A program made the translations under genes and the position numbers. Below are positions 21,249 to 31,032 of a stretch of DNA of 41,204 nucleotides, one piece after another. Each line of letters begins with the position of its first letter. Positions within the stretch are counted from its first letter, which is position 1. The DNA is from Gymnopus androsaceus JB14 (lineage: Eukaryota; Basidiomycota; Agaricomycetes; Agaricales; Omphalotaceae). Below the pieces are notes generated by a model that made no database searches, was not told the origin of the DNA, and saw only the letters and a list, made by a program, of their open reading frames with translations. Location: assembly GCA_009733575.1 (NCBI GenBank), contig ML769856.1:1-41204 (forward strand), given 5' to 3'.

Positions 21249-21572
21249 TTGTTTAAAGTTGCCCCAATACCTAAACGGTATTCACAACGTTTTTCATGTC
21301 TCAATGTTCCTGATGAGTTCCCCAATCGCAAACCCTCACCACCTCCACCTGTTGAAATCAAGGGTGACAACATTTACATTGTTGAACAGATACTCAATTC
21401 CCGAAGGAGGGGAAAAGGCATCCAATTACTTGTCCGATGGCAAGGATACGGCCCAGAGGATGATACTTGGGAAACTCTATCAAATTTACCTAGTGCCCTA
21501 CAACTACTCATGCCCACGGAAAGTGACGGGCCAGCAGTATTGCCTCACCAAAAAACAATGAATATCTTCTGA
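21249..21572 (+). pseudogene. Integrase C-terminal chromodomain
   Basis: The chromodomain at the integrase C-terminus of chromoviruses directs integration to chromatin with particular histone marks, in known cases H3K9 methylation. Here the frame shows YIVEQILNSRRRGKGIQLLV then RWQGYGPEDDTWETLSNL (about 21372-21490), with the aromatic and acidic positions usual for the fold. It is one frame away from the preceding integrase tail (NVFHVSMF motif), so a frameshift lies near 21295. The short extension after the domain ends in a stop at 21570-21572. Part of its end is repeated in inverted orientation at about 21999-22036. Confidence 0.9.
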
Positions 21573-22255
21573 GGGTCATCATATTTTTGCCCCAAACAAC
21601 TTGTTGTCTTCATGTACTGTAGGCACTCATTTGAATGTATACACTTACCAGCAATAAATCATGGGAGTTTTGAGCTTAATTCAGGGGATAAGATTTTGGC
21701 TGATTTTTCTTTAAATCTTTGTTTCACCTTCTATTGTTCACTAAAGATATGGAAAAAAGTGGAACTCCCCATTTTTGACACCTAGCTTTTCATGTGTAAA
21801 CAACTGCAGGTGCAGTAATAAATATTTGCTCATGTACAGTTTTACAGTATTTTCCAAACTAGGGAATTTGCTAAATATAGCAGATAATTCCCAGAGGCAT
21901 ATTTCTAAATGTTTTAGAACAGTTCTGCTGAATGTGTAGATTGAGCCCATAACTTGAATCAAGTGAAAATATGCATTTTTTCAAAAATTATGAGCAACAT
22001 ACTGGTGGACCGTCACTTTCCGTGGGCATGAGTAGTTTAAAAATTTCAACTTAATCACCCAAATAAACTGCATGCAACCAAAGCAGCAATGAATTGTTTG
22101 GAACAATACTCACAAGAGGGGATCTGGAAGACAGATCACATCAAGGAATAATCTCAATGAACCATTTTCATCTCAATTAGTTGAACAAAAAGATTATTTT
22201 TAATTAAAAGAAATAAGTAATCTACAGCATGCGGCAAAACGGTGACAAAAGGAAA
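21573..22255. other. Non-coding 3' region of the chromovirus with inverted repeat
   Basis: AT-rich, no recognisable coding. A 27 bp perfect inverted repeat links 21503-21529 (end of the chromodomain frame) to 22010-22036, with imperfect extension to about 21540 and 21999. The bounded 0.47 kb could be an inserted foldback or the scar of an inverted duplication. Confidence 0.5.
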
Positions 22256-23083
22256 TTAGTACAGTGGCCCATTACATTGTAAAGGTAGAGTAACAAAGGA
22301 AGAGGAGGAAGGGAAATGGAATGAAACAGTAACACTAAGTAGAGTCACTACCACCGTAACCCTCGGAATCATTGAGCTCGCTGGAACAATGGCGACTCCT
22401 GTGACAACGTTGGGCACGAGGATGTTGGGAACAATGGTTCCTGTTACGACAAACGAGATGGGGACAGTGACGACCGGGGATGTGATGTTCATGACACCGT
22501 CGACAGTAGCACTCTTCAAAGTTGGAAGAGCTACCTGGAATGTTCCGGGTCTAGCTGCTACTGTTCAGATTCCTGGTGTATCTACCAAGCAGGGTCAGTA
22601 CAGGGTTCAAAAGAAAAGGATTTGCAATGTACAGCCAAGGGAGAGGGGCAAGAAGCAAGTCGAGAGTGGGTACAAGAGGATCATTGGCGTACCAACGGAC
22701 CAACATCTCATCAGTGTCGCGAGGTCCACGTATGGCATCACTGGCAGAGAAAATGCGAAAGGTGTCAGTCTGACCCGCAATAACCAGTCCTTCTATATCG
22801 TTCATCAATGATACAATATCGTTGTGACCCCAGGCCAATGCCGTTTGTCAGTTTCAAAGGAGTGCTGCCTCCATAGCACAAAAAAGTTTGCAAAGGAGAC
22901 GGGTAAGATGACCATTGATGGCAGAGGCGAGAAGATGAACAGCGTTGTTGGGGAGGGAGTGGAGGTCATCGAGCTGTTGCTTGATAACGAAGCCCAACAT
23001 TGCATTGTCTACTAGAACAGGTTAGAAGAATCCAAACAACAAAAAGGTTGTCACTCACCGCGTTCTGCAACACCCAAACTTCA
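22256..23083 (-). pseudogene. Antisense host-like gene fragment inside the retrotransposon
   Basis: Between pol and the 3' LTR the coding-like texture is on the - strand, opposite to the element. A frame reads MLGFVIKQQLDDLHSLPNNA and LLASAINGHLTRLLCKLF (about 22855-22998), shifts near 22840 and continues NDIVSLMNDIEGLVIAGQTD then DTDEMLVRWYANDPLVPTLD (about 22615-22820); a third stretch (22256-22550) is Val/Pro/Ser-rich. GTGAGT and CTGTTCTAG (about 23057-23008) could bound an intron. No domain recognised. It may be a captured host gene, or a host gene into which parts of the element were rearranged. Frame breaks suggest it is dead. Confidence 0.35.
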
Positions 23084-23091
23084 TTGTAATT

Positions 23092-24417
23092 AGTGATAGT
23101 TCCAGGTCGGGTTCGGGTCAGAAAATCTCAATCCAACCCGGACCCGGCTCCTTACCCAATCCCGGCAACTCAGGTTCGGGTTTCCCGCCAAAACCGGCTC
23201 CGGGTTATCCCGAAATTTTTGATGCAGTCAAAATTAAAATATCTACTGTTATATTTTCTTTATATAGCAGATGTACTTCAAAGGGACATTGAAAATCATA
23301 CTTACACACCCTAAAGGAGTCCTGTAATGCATGCACCTGATTTACAGTAGCAGTAATCTTTTCATAACATGTCAAGACTTTCTGTAAAAGTATTTAATAT
23401 TGCTGTAAATGTAAAAGTAATGTTATTAGACTGTTAGTAGTTTTAGTGTGTTAGCTTACAGTAATAAGTATTAAGTAGAAACTAGTACAAAGAAGCATTC
23501 AATGAATATGCATTGATTATGCATTAGTAACTCAGCAAACACATATGAATCATTGGTACTATTCATTACTAGTACCATATTATTAGACTTTACTAAGTAC
23601 TACTAATTGCTAACTTGTAAGTACATATAGTAAGTACTTACTGGATCCAGAAGCTCAGGGCTCTATCACTAAGACAAAGTAAAGAGTTGGCTCCTATTAC
23701 ATACTGTTTGAGATGATATTTCTCTAATTCCATGTGAATATAGTAAATATTAGTGTTGCTAGTCCTACTTAACACTTGTTTAGCTTATTGATCCTTATGT
23801 TTATTGTACCAGGTATCTTCTATTAATGATATATCTAGTACAGTATACTATACTTAATACATCAGTATGAGCCATTGTTATTTAGAATCTTTTGGAAAAA
23901 AATAACAAAGTGTGGCCTAAGCCATGGAAATTTATTAGGCACTTTGAAAAAAACCGGGTTGCTGGTCGGGTTCCGGGTTTGATTATCTCAAACCCGACCC
24001 GGACCCGGACCTACTGGCCGACCCGGAACCCGGAAAAACCCGGTAAACCCGGTAACATCACTAGGAACCACTCCTATCACCTATAGTATTCCCCCGGCCT
24101 TCCCATTGTTTCAACCTGAACTCCTCCTTTCTTTGCTTCTCTTGCTCCAGTCTTTCTTGGAGACTTAAAGGTCTTTCTTCCTGATTCAGGGTTGTTGCAT
24201 GAGTTTGTGGATATGGAGTATACATATGTCCTCCTGTTCTATTTGCTAATTCTGACTGGAAAACAGGTCTCCTAACAAAGTGTGGCCTAAGCCATGTAAA
24301 TTTATTAGGCACTTTGAAAAAAACCGGGTTGCTGGTTGGGTTCCGGGTTTGATTATCTCAAACCCGACCCGGACCCGGACCTACTGGTCGACCCGGTAAA
24401 CCCAGTAACATCACTAG
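23092..24417 (-). mobile_element. Composite hAT-like element carrying a gag fragment
   Basis: 1326 bp flanked by a perfect 8 bp duplication TTGTAATT (23084-23091, 24418-24425). Read on the - strand, it consists of a 143 bp hAT left end (24417-24275), a 210 bp piece of gag equal to 11605-11814 (24274-24065), and a full hAT copy (24064-23092) nearly identical to the one at 11815-12790. The gag piece joins the full copy exactly as at the gag insertion. The outermost ends bear the TIRs and the TSD, so the three parts moved together as one unit. Confidence 0.85.
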
Positions 24418-24425
24418 TTGTAATT

Positions 24426-24940
24426 GGCATATAATGTTCACCAATCATCAAATACACTGACATTGTTCGCATTCTGTACCAGGGGCACAGGCAGAAAAAA
24501 CTGTAAAAAAGGATGGATCACTAGAAGAAACAAGGACAATGTTAGAGCGACTCAAGAAAACAAGAGGCAAGACAAATGGATAAGGGTCAGATCTGGAAGA
24601 AGGATTCTTGTGAGAGTAGTATGAAGGAGGGGAATTTGCTTCCAATGAAGGCATGGAATCAGAAGAGGGAATGCGGGAGGGCATTTTGTGAGGAATACCT
24701 GGACAATGACCTTCCCTAAATACCTTTAGGATTGATGGTGTTGAACGCCATAAATCCCCTGATTCAATGACGGGACCGACGACAAAGAATGTTTGAAAAT
24801 TATTAAAATTTTCAAAACATCCGAACATTCATTGCTCGACGCCAGCTTCCCGCTATCCCAAAGAAGCCATACGAGAAAAAGGAGGGACCGAGTTCTTGCT
24901 GAACGAACGAGTGACAAGGGAGGGACGGAAGGTCGAGCCT
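24426..24940 (-). pseudogene. Antisense open frame next to the 3' LTR, unknown
   Basis: A 126-codon open frame on - (24448-24828) with Pro/Ser-rich composition (KMPSRIPSSDSMPSLEANSP) and no known domain. It lies on the other side of the composite hAT from the antisense fragment at 22256-23083. If the hAT is removed (joining at TTGTAATT) the two - strand pieces become neighbours and could be parts of one transcript, reading out of the 3' LTR border. Evidence for coding is weak. Confidence 0.25.
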
Positions 24941-24951
24941 GAAGGAAGGGG
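24941..24951 (+). other. Polypurine tract
   Basis: GAAGGAAGGGG, followed by TAA and the TG of the 3' LTR at 24955; the usual site for plus-strand priming. Confidence 0.75.
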
Positions 24952-24954
24952 TAA

Positions 24955-26686
24955 TGTTAGGAAGCGTTGCGCTTCCTAACGAGTCCAAACAAGGCCAGGC
25001 CGCGTGTACGGGGTACACCCCAAATAACCGACGGCAAATAGCCTGCCGGTTAACGGCACCACCCAAATTGACTCTTATTCTCGTACCTCCACAATCCCCC
25101 TTCCCAGCCACCAAATTCCGATGTCCTTGGTCATTCAACCCCCAACCATTAACCCAAATGTCCTAACGACGTTACTACGCGGAATTCCCAATGTTTCCTC
25201 TGATAATTCCCTCGACACTTGTCTTCATTTACTCCTCTTTTCGAATCTCAGTCAATTACAATTCTTGGACAAATAGTTCCTTCAACAACATCTAGCAAAA
25301 TTGTCTATTACATTTGAAGGACTTCAACAGCAACGTTACTCTCCTTTGGGGTAAATACAACTGTTGTCAAGCCACAGCCGCGACTATGGGCTAACCAGTT
25401 CAACTGCTTAATGTCTTGTTTTGTTACTCATTCCTATACGCAAACAGGTACACCAAGAATGAGCTCCGTTTCACAACAACTCGAGTCGTCGTCATTGTCG
25501 CTGCTGCCACCCTACTAATCTTTATTCCTTTGAACTGTTGCTCTCAAATACCACAGTCACTTCATTAAACTCCCCTATCATGACTGCCCACTATTGCCTA
25601 TTGTTTATTCTACGAACATCTTACTTTCCGGTTTACTATCAAATCTTGCGTACATTTATTTTCACACACATTACGGTTATTGCGACGTGTCAATCCTCCT
25701 GAATGACATGTCGTACAATTCCCTTTTTTGAGAGACAGTCTATGCAAATACTGCGCAGACTGCAGCCCAGTTGTAAGCACAGGTCGCGCAGCTCATTCCA
25801 CTGCGCAACTACGCCTACACAGGTCGACAAGATTGTTTAGGATATATTACTTACTGTCTGATACACTATATAAGCTGGGGACCTTGCCTGTAAGGTCCCC
25901 AGATCAGTTACTGTACTGACATGTAGGGAGGCAACTGGCCAATGGACTGTGACACAAATTTTTGAATCTGGAATAGCAACCAAGCTGTGGGAGTCTGTGA
26001 CAGACCAAAAAATTGGCAACCCATTTCATCCCTATCAGTACAAATGAGCTAGTAAGCTTATCTTTTTGGTCAAATAATGTTTACAGATGCCGGAAAAAGG
26101 ACAAAATACAGCTTTAAGAACTTTTTTGGGATTTTTCTTCATTCTCTGTCAATTTTGTCATGGTTTCTAGACTAGCAACTGACCAGGAAGTGCCGTGACA
26201 TCACGGAAATCGGGCAACACAACCAGACCCTCTGTGACCATGACGGTTGCTTCCCTACATGTTGGTACAGTATTTTGTCAATCAATTGGTTTTTCTTCTC
26301 TCTACGCTCTTTCTCTCTCTCTCCTCTCTCTTATCTTCACCAACCTTTTTAATTATTTAATGTTAAAACCTCGAACTCCATTTGTATCCAACCTAAGCTT
26401 TAATCTAAGCTTGAACCTTTCAACCAGCCTATTACAAAACTATAGTTGAGCCCACCTGCTCCTATTAAACACCTATAATAATAATCATTATTATTATAAC
26501 ATTCACCATACTCTCACATTTCCTAAAACATTTTAAACACACTTTTGTGGTCTACGTACACACATCTGCCCAGCAGTTTTCCGTTAACACTTGTTCCGAA
26601 TCCAATCAAACTCCTTCCAAACCGTTAAAACGGTCCAACAATCCCATTTCTCAATTTTTAAGCAGCAAACGCGACACATCCTAACA
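24955..26686 (+). repeat. 3' LTR of the chromovirus, with MITE insertion
   Basis: 1732 bp, of which 362 bp are a later MITE plus its TA duplication; the remaining 1370 bp match the 5' LTR. It ends TCCTAACA followed by the target duplication CATAA (26687-26691). The TATA box, hairpin and first ten bases of the self-primer are conserved (25868-25910). Confidence 0.95.
25911..26270. mobile_element. 360 bp TA-flanked MITE in the 3' LTR
   Basis: Ends CTGTACTGACATGTAGGG and CCCTACATGTTGGTACAG are inverted repeats, continuing with AGGCAAC/GTTGCTT. The TA at 25909-25910 is duplicated at 26271-26272, and the 5' LTR shows the uninterrupted site. TA duplication suggests a Tc1/mariner-type mobiliser. 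It inserted after the retrotransposon, because the other LTR lacks it. Confidence 0.88.
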
Positions 26687-27500
26687 CATAAAAGGAACAG
26701 CAGGTTTCTTATATTGCATTGCCTCAGACCATATGTTTTGGATGGGGGTTTTTAGTGCTTTTTGAGAAAGGAGGAGAAATTTCTTTACAGACATGCTGGA
26801 CACCATCTAAAAAATCTAGAAAATTCAGAATCTGTTTCTCTGACATATATTCAACTGTGAACATAAAAAGAATCAAGAAAATCCATCAATATTTGCATTC
26901 TGTGTGTCTATTTTTTAATCTTGTTTCGGATCAGGGTTTGCTTCTGTATATAAGAGATGTGGGATCAATGAATTTGTCTCAATTCTCAGTTGCCTAGGCT
27001 CATTGTGGTATTCATGGTGTGTCTCATTAGGTTCTTTCATTTCAGGGCATGTGTGCATATGGGGGCTGCAATTTATAGAGTAGTATGGTCTTGTACTGGG
27101 TAACTAATAGTTATATGATTATGCATATGTACTATAGTCTATGTTTACATTTGAACAACATTTGAATGTGAAGATAAAGATGATTTTATTTTACCATTGT
27201 TCAATTTTATGATTCTCAAGACAATTCAAACAAATGAATATATTTAGTATTGAATAGAATGACAACCAATGTCAAGTCTCAACATTCATGTGAAATCCAT
27301 AGTGATTCATAGCAGTCCATAGCAATCCATAGCTCTGGATAGATGGGGACCTTGCTATGGGTGGTATGAGTGCTGGACAGTGCTATCCAGCACTGTCCAG
27401 TACACCCAGGTTTTGCTGATGAGGATACCCAATTCTGCACCTAGTCCACCAGTGCCTGCAGCAGATTTATAGGGAGGTATGTACATCCTGTACTTAAAAA

Positions 27501-27716
27501 TCATGACTCCGTGTAGCCAGGTGGCACCTCATATATCTCCTCCAGAGACTCTTCTCCAGTCAGACGTAGGCCACTGTCTGTATGAACAGTAAGCAGTTGT
27601 GCCTGTACTTGCTGCTGTGGAGTCAACTCCTCCAATTGCTGGTTCAATTGCTGGTTCTGTTCCAGTGTGACTAAAAGGCACTGCTCAAGCTTCATAGTGA
27701 GAAGGTTTTGTGGACC
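27501..27716 (-). pseudogene. Detached C-terminal tail of membrane protein, copy A
   Basis: The frame reads NLLTMKLEQCLLVTLEQNQQ, then a Gln-rich segment with LTPQQQVQAQLL and the end LEEIYEVPPGYTES, nearly identical to the cytoplasmic tail of copy B (35352-35570). In copy A it is separated from the rest of the gene (29263-30414) by 1.57 kb of repeat-derived DNA, so it can no longer be in the same reading frame. Confidence 0.75.
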
Positions 27717-29284
27717 AGGCCTGTTACAAACATTCTTACATTCTTATCTTATCAGACACATGGTATTATCTCTTATCATTTTCCTTTATTTACCCTTGCA
27801 TATCTATATAAAGTGCATGCTTGGTTAGATGCAGGTCCTATCAATCAGAGTATGATTGTTTCCAATCATAACACATGCCAGCATGTCCATACTTGTACAA
27901 TCGACCTATCATTACTTATTGTTGTTTACTTGTTGTCTTTCATTGTTTCATGCATTGTTACCACATGGTTAGGGTATAGGGTATAGGGCTTAGGGTTCAT
28001 ACTTTAGTATATATAGTAGTTATAGCTGTAGCTTAGTCCTTAGCTTCAATCTTGTCAATATCTCCTAGTCCTCAATACATTCTTCTTCTCTTTTCCTCAT
28101 TGTTCTTGCTTTTGCCTAAGTCTGAAGTCATGATGCCTGGTACCTCATGTTGTGAGGAACTAGTTGCTGACAAGGCCAACAGCAAAAATAGTCTGTGCCT
28201 AGGCCACCCAGGGTAACCTTATAGGCTTACCTAGAATGACCTTGGAAACCTGAGCAATCTAGGTGACCTGGGTGACCCAGGAATCACTCAAATCCTAGGA
28301 TAAACTAAAGCAACCTAAGAGTCTGGTGGTGGCCTAAGCACAACCTGAGTACAACCTGAGTGCAACCTGAGTTCAACCTGATTGCAACTTGAGGTGTCCT
28401 AAGAATTCCTGAGAATTCCTGAGGGTTCCTGAGGATTCCTGGGGTGTCCTGGGGTGTCCTGGGATGTCCTGGGGATGTCCTGAGGGACCTGAGGCAGCTT
28501 AAGGAAACTTAAGGATCTTCTAAAACTGAGCTTACAAAAAATGTTTTGAATGTATTTAAATCTGAATTCGTAAAATAAGCGCCCAAATAAGTGCCAAACT
28601 GCATGGGCGCCTGTAAACTGCGTACAAGTAAAACTTGGTTGATGGGGTCAAATCAGATTCATCAAGAATTAACAGTTCACTTCGGAATTTGTTGTACTTT
28701 AACTTAAGTCAGAAATAACATATATAAGGTGGTCTAATATCTCAGTAATCTCATAAATTCTCTTAACTTATACTCATTGTTGAGACTCACAAATGTCTTA
28801 CTAGTCTTAACTTATAACTAAGGCTCTATACATCAGCAAAACCTGTATTTTGCATTTTGATTCCCACAGCGATACTTAAAATTCCCACAGCACTTGCCAG
28901 TGCTGTCAGAAATATAAAATCATATGTTATTTCCAAATAAGGTAATTTTGTGACCTCTGGGGGCTTCTGGGAGCCCCTCCTGCATTGGCCAGACTATCTG
29001 AGTGCTGGGACACTGGAGTGCTGGGAACTCTGGACAGTTCACTCAAGCACTGCCCACATCATAAGTAGCTTTATGGACAACATCATAGGCCATGCACATA
29101 GAACATACTAGAAGGATACTACCATATATGTAATGAATACAGTACTACAGTATATAAGGACTCCAGTAGTACTGCTCATGATAATGACTTCTACTAGTCT
29201 TTTACCTCTCTCTATCTGCTCTACAAGCTTAGCCACTTGGTGAGTGCTAGTCACTGTGCCTCCTAGCTTATATGCTGTGCAACA
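27717..29284. mobile_element. Mosaic of element fragments inside membrane-protein gene A
   Basis: Absent from copy B, which has about 190 bp of unrelated gene sequence at this place, so it is a replacement rather than a clean insertion. It starts TGTTACAAACATTC with a TATA-like ATCTATATAAAG at about 27802 (LTR-like, no partner seen), holds TTAGGG-like repeats (about 27969-28000), a CCTGGGGTGTC-type minisatellite (about 28330-28480) like the core of the foldback at 7816-8231, and a left terminus CATCAGCAAAACCTG at about 28831 of the outer-element family. No coding potential recognised. Confidence 0.6.
28330..28480. repeat. Short degenerate minisatellite (CCTGAGTGCAA / CCTGGGGTGTC)
   Basis: About a dozen head-to-tail units of 10-12 bp, first of the type CCTGAGTACAA, grading into CCTGAGGATT and CCTGGGGTGT. 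The units resemble those in the centre of the foldback at 7816-8231, without the second complementary arm here. Confidence 0.65.
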
Positions 29285-30414
29285 ATTCTGAGTGCTCTTC
29301 TTTGACTGGATTTTCTCCTGGTCCATACAACAGCTATTATTACTGTCAATAGCATGATTGGTAGGATTGTACCCAGGACAGCTCCCATTATCACCCCAGA
29401 CTTGAGATGTCCAGTGGAAGAGGAGGAGGAAGGAAGTGATTGCGGCTCTGCTTTGGTAAGAGATGTCACATAGAAGTAGTTGATCTCAAATACTGAGTTG
29501 CTACTATTAACATTTATCACTGCTGTGTGTTCTCCAATGCCAAGGTCAGAAGCTGTGAATAGAAGCTGATTAAGCCCCAAGGATGACACTGGAAATGGGA
29601 CTGCATCAAGGTCATCAACCTTATATGTGGCATTTGGTGCAAGTCCATTGAGTCCAGAGCTGGCTCCATATAAGGAAAAGGAAGTTCCTAAAATGCCCCA
29701 ATGATAACCGAGCACTTAATAACACAAAGAACAGTATTTACTTACCATTGAACTTTATTGTCAGATTAGATAGGGGCAACATTGCAACGGAATTGGCCCA
29801 AGGAGCAGTGTTATAAAACCAACCCGGTCCAAAGGTTAGCGTACTGTAATCTGTTACATTTGCAACATCTAAATTGCCAACCTGGAAAATTTCTCCATCT
29901 ATCGCAGGATTGACCAGGCTCTCATATGTGATATAATCCAAGTACCAATTTCCTATTGCGTTTAAGAAATGGGTAACGCTAATTATGAGCTCATGCTCTC
30001 CTGAAGATGAGTGAATTGTCGAATTGTCAGCAATGTTTCGACATGCAAGAATATTATTGTTGTTCTCTGTATTTAGTGTTGTTTGTTGGAAAACTTCTGT
30101 TGGTGCACCATCGAGTGTACACTCAATAGCACAAAATGGGGATTCAAGGACTGATGCATCTCCCATTAAGGTCCCATACACTCCAAAATTCGAAGAACCT
30201 TCATCAAATTACTGAGACATACTAGCAATAAATGTCTAGCTCAACACTCACCATTAAAGTGAAAGCTAACACTGGTATTGACCAATGCCAAATGCAAAGT
30301 ATTGTTGTATGTAGGCCCTGTCTCAGAGGCGAACCCTTGTTCTGAAGACCATAAGTCCCTTGTATAATTCAGCCTTGAGTCTGAATCATCAACCATAAAC
30401 CAGACAGTTGACAT
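29263..30414 (-). pseudogene. Single-pass glycosylated membrane protein, copy A (tail lost)
   Basis: Exons 30252-30414, 29746-30198 and 29263-29687, with consensus introns (GTGAGT, GTAAGT). It starts MSTVWFMVDDSDSRLNYT; the ectodomain has many N-glycosylation sites (NYT, NNT, NLT, NSS, NVT type) and the pattern TYNNTLHLAL ... FGVYGTLMGD ... CTLDGAPTEVF seen in a large Agaricomycete family with a beta-sandwich-like ectodomain. A hydrophobic helix (VIMGAVLGTILPIMLLTVII, about 29356-29415) is followed by a basic stop-transfer WTRRK. After RRALR the frame runs into foreign DNA and stops (VAQHIS), losing the Gln-rich cytoplasmic tail now at 27501-27716. Ectodomain and helix are otherwise intact, so a shortened protein is possible. 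Function unknown; family resemblance suggests a cell-surface role. Confidence 0.72.
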
Positions 30415-31032
30415 AGTAAAACACGGTTAAGACGGGTCTTGGAATAGATATGAGTGGAAGGAGAGGAGAGCTCAAATGCTGGAAACCAAGGTGTTTGTTT
30501 GGGGTCAAGTTTAGTGGGCAAACAAAATTATACCAGCCTTATGAGTATTATGGGTGGAAACAGTCAGAACAGTCACCATAGTGGCTGATTTGTTTATCAC
30601 CACCTCCAGTTCATCTCCTATGTTATGATCAGTAAATCTGAAGTGCTGAACATTTATCATGGCAACCTTAATCAAACAAAGACTGCAGTGACTGTTTTGG
30701 AAGCTCTCCTGACAGCCCAGGATTTGGTTGGAATTTAAGTATCAACTTGATGATCTTCAAAGTTCAACTAGATCAAGACCGTTGCAAGTAAGAAAGCACG
30801 TCCCAACTCCCGACTCCGTCCAATTGAGGTAGTTTGAGCACAAAGATTGATACCTGATTCAGAGGTATCTGAAGCTATTGCCATGGTGGTACGTAGGAGA
30901 ATCACGCCAGGTGCGGGTGTATAACACGGTCTTCTCGGTCTATCCCAGAATACTCTACAGCCACGGACACAATCCAACAAGGCATCAGCACCATATATAG
31001 TTAATAAAAAGGGGAGGTACCTGTGCTCAGAG
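30415..31032. other. Spacer upstream of membrane-protein gene A
   Basis: Duplicated in copy B (36919-37382 and, inverted, 38036-38164). Probable promoter of the membrane-protein gene; the frames seen here are not kept between copies. Confidence 0.45.

Larger units (their letters stand above)
8442..26686 (+). mobile_element. Ty3/gypsy chromovirus, nearly full length, heavily nested
   Basis: LTR retrotransposon of the Ty3/gypsy superfamily, chromodomain (chromovirus) branch. Direct LTRs (8442-9806, 24955-26686) begin TGTTAGGA and end TCCTAACA, and the whole is flanked by the 5 bp duplication CATAA (8437-8441, 26687-26691). The order gag, zinc knuckle, protease, reverse transcriptase, RNase H, integrase, chromodomain is the Ty3/gypsy order. 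Six other insertions swell it to 18.2 kb; without those insertions and the antisense host-like cargo it would be roughly 12 kb or less. Every coding part carries stops or frameshifts, so it is dead. It inserted into the CATCAG-type element (7552-27421). Confidence 0.95.
7552..27421. mobile_element. TIR element with CATCAGCAAAACCTGG ends, interrupted by gypsy element
   Basis: The left end CATCAGCAAAACCTGG (7552-7567) and the right end CCAGGTTTTGCTGATG (27406-27421) are perfect inverted repeats, flanked by a 3 bp duplication AGG (7549-7551 and 27422-27424). Copy B of the host duplication keeps the empty site (...TTGAGTGAGGATGCCC..., near 35270), so this is a true insertion. Without the chromovirus and its TSD it is about 1620 bp and codes for nothing recognisable, so it is non-autonomous. 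Subterminal copies of CCATAGCAG/CCATAGCA motifs occur near both ends (about 7590-7645, 27296-27360). A 3 bp TSD would fit CMC/CACTA-like (including fungal Plavaka-type) transposases; that assignment is inference. Confidence 0.85.

Noticed and set aside
26719..26997. 92-codon open frame right of the 3' LTR
   Set aside because: It lies in the non-coding right part of the CATCAG element, has no domain and shows no similarity to anything else in the window.
27969..28000. TTAGGG-like repeats (GGTTAGGGTATAGGGTATAGGGCTTAGGG) as an interstitial telomere
   Set aside because: Only four degenerate units with TATAGGG variants, inside a mosaic of element fragments; too short to call telomeric.
27721..28130. 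Solo LTR starting TGTTACAAAC with a TATA box
   Set aside because: No matching CA terminus, no target duplication and no second copy in the window; kept only as an LTR-like fragment of the mosaic.
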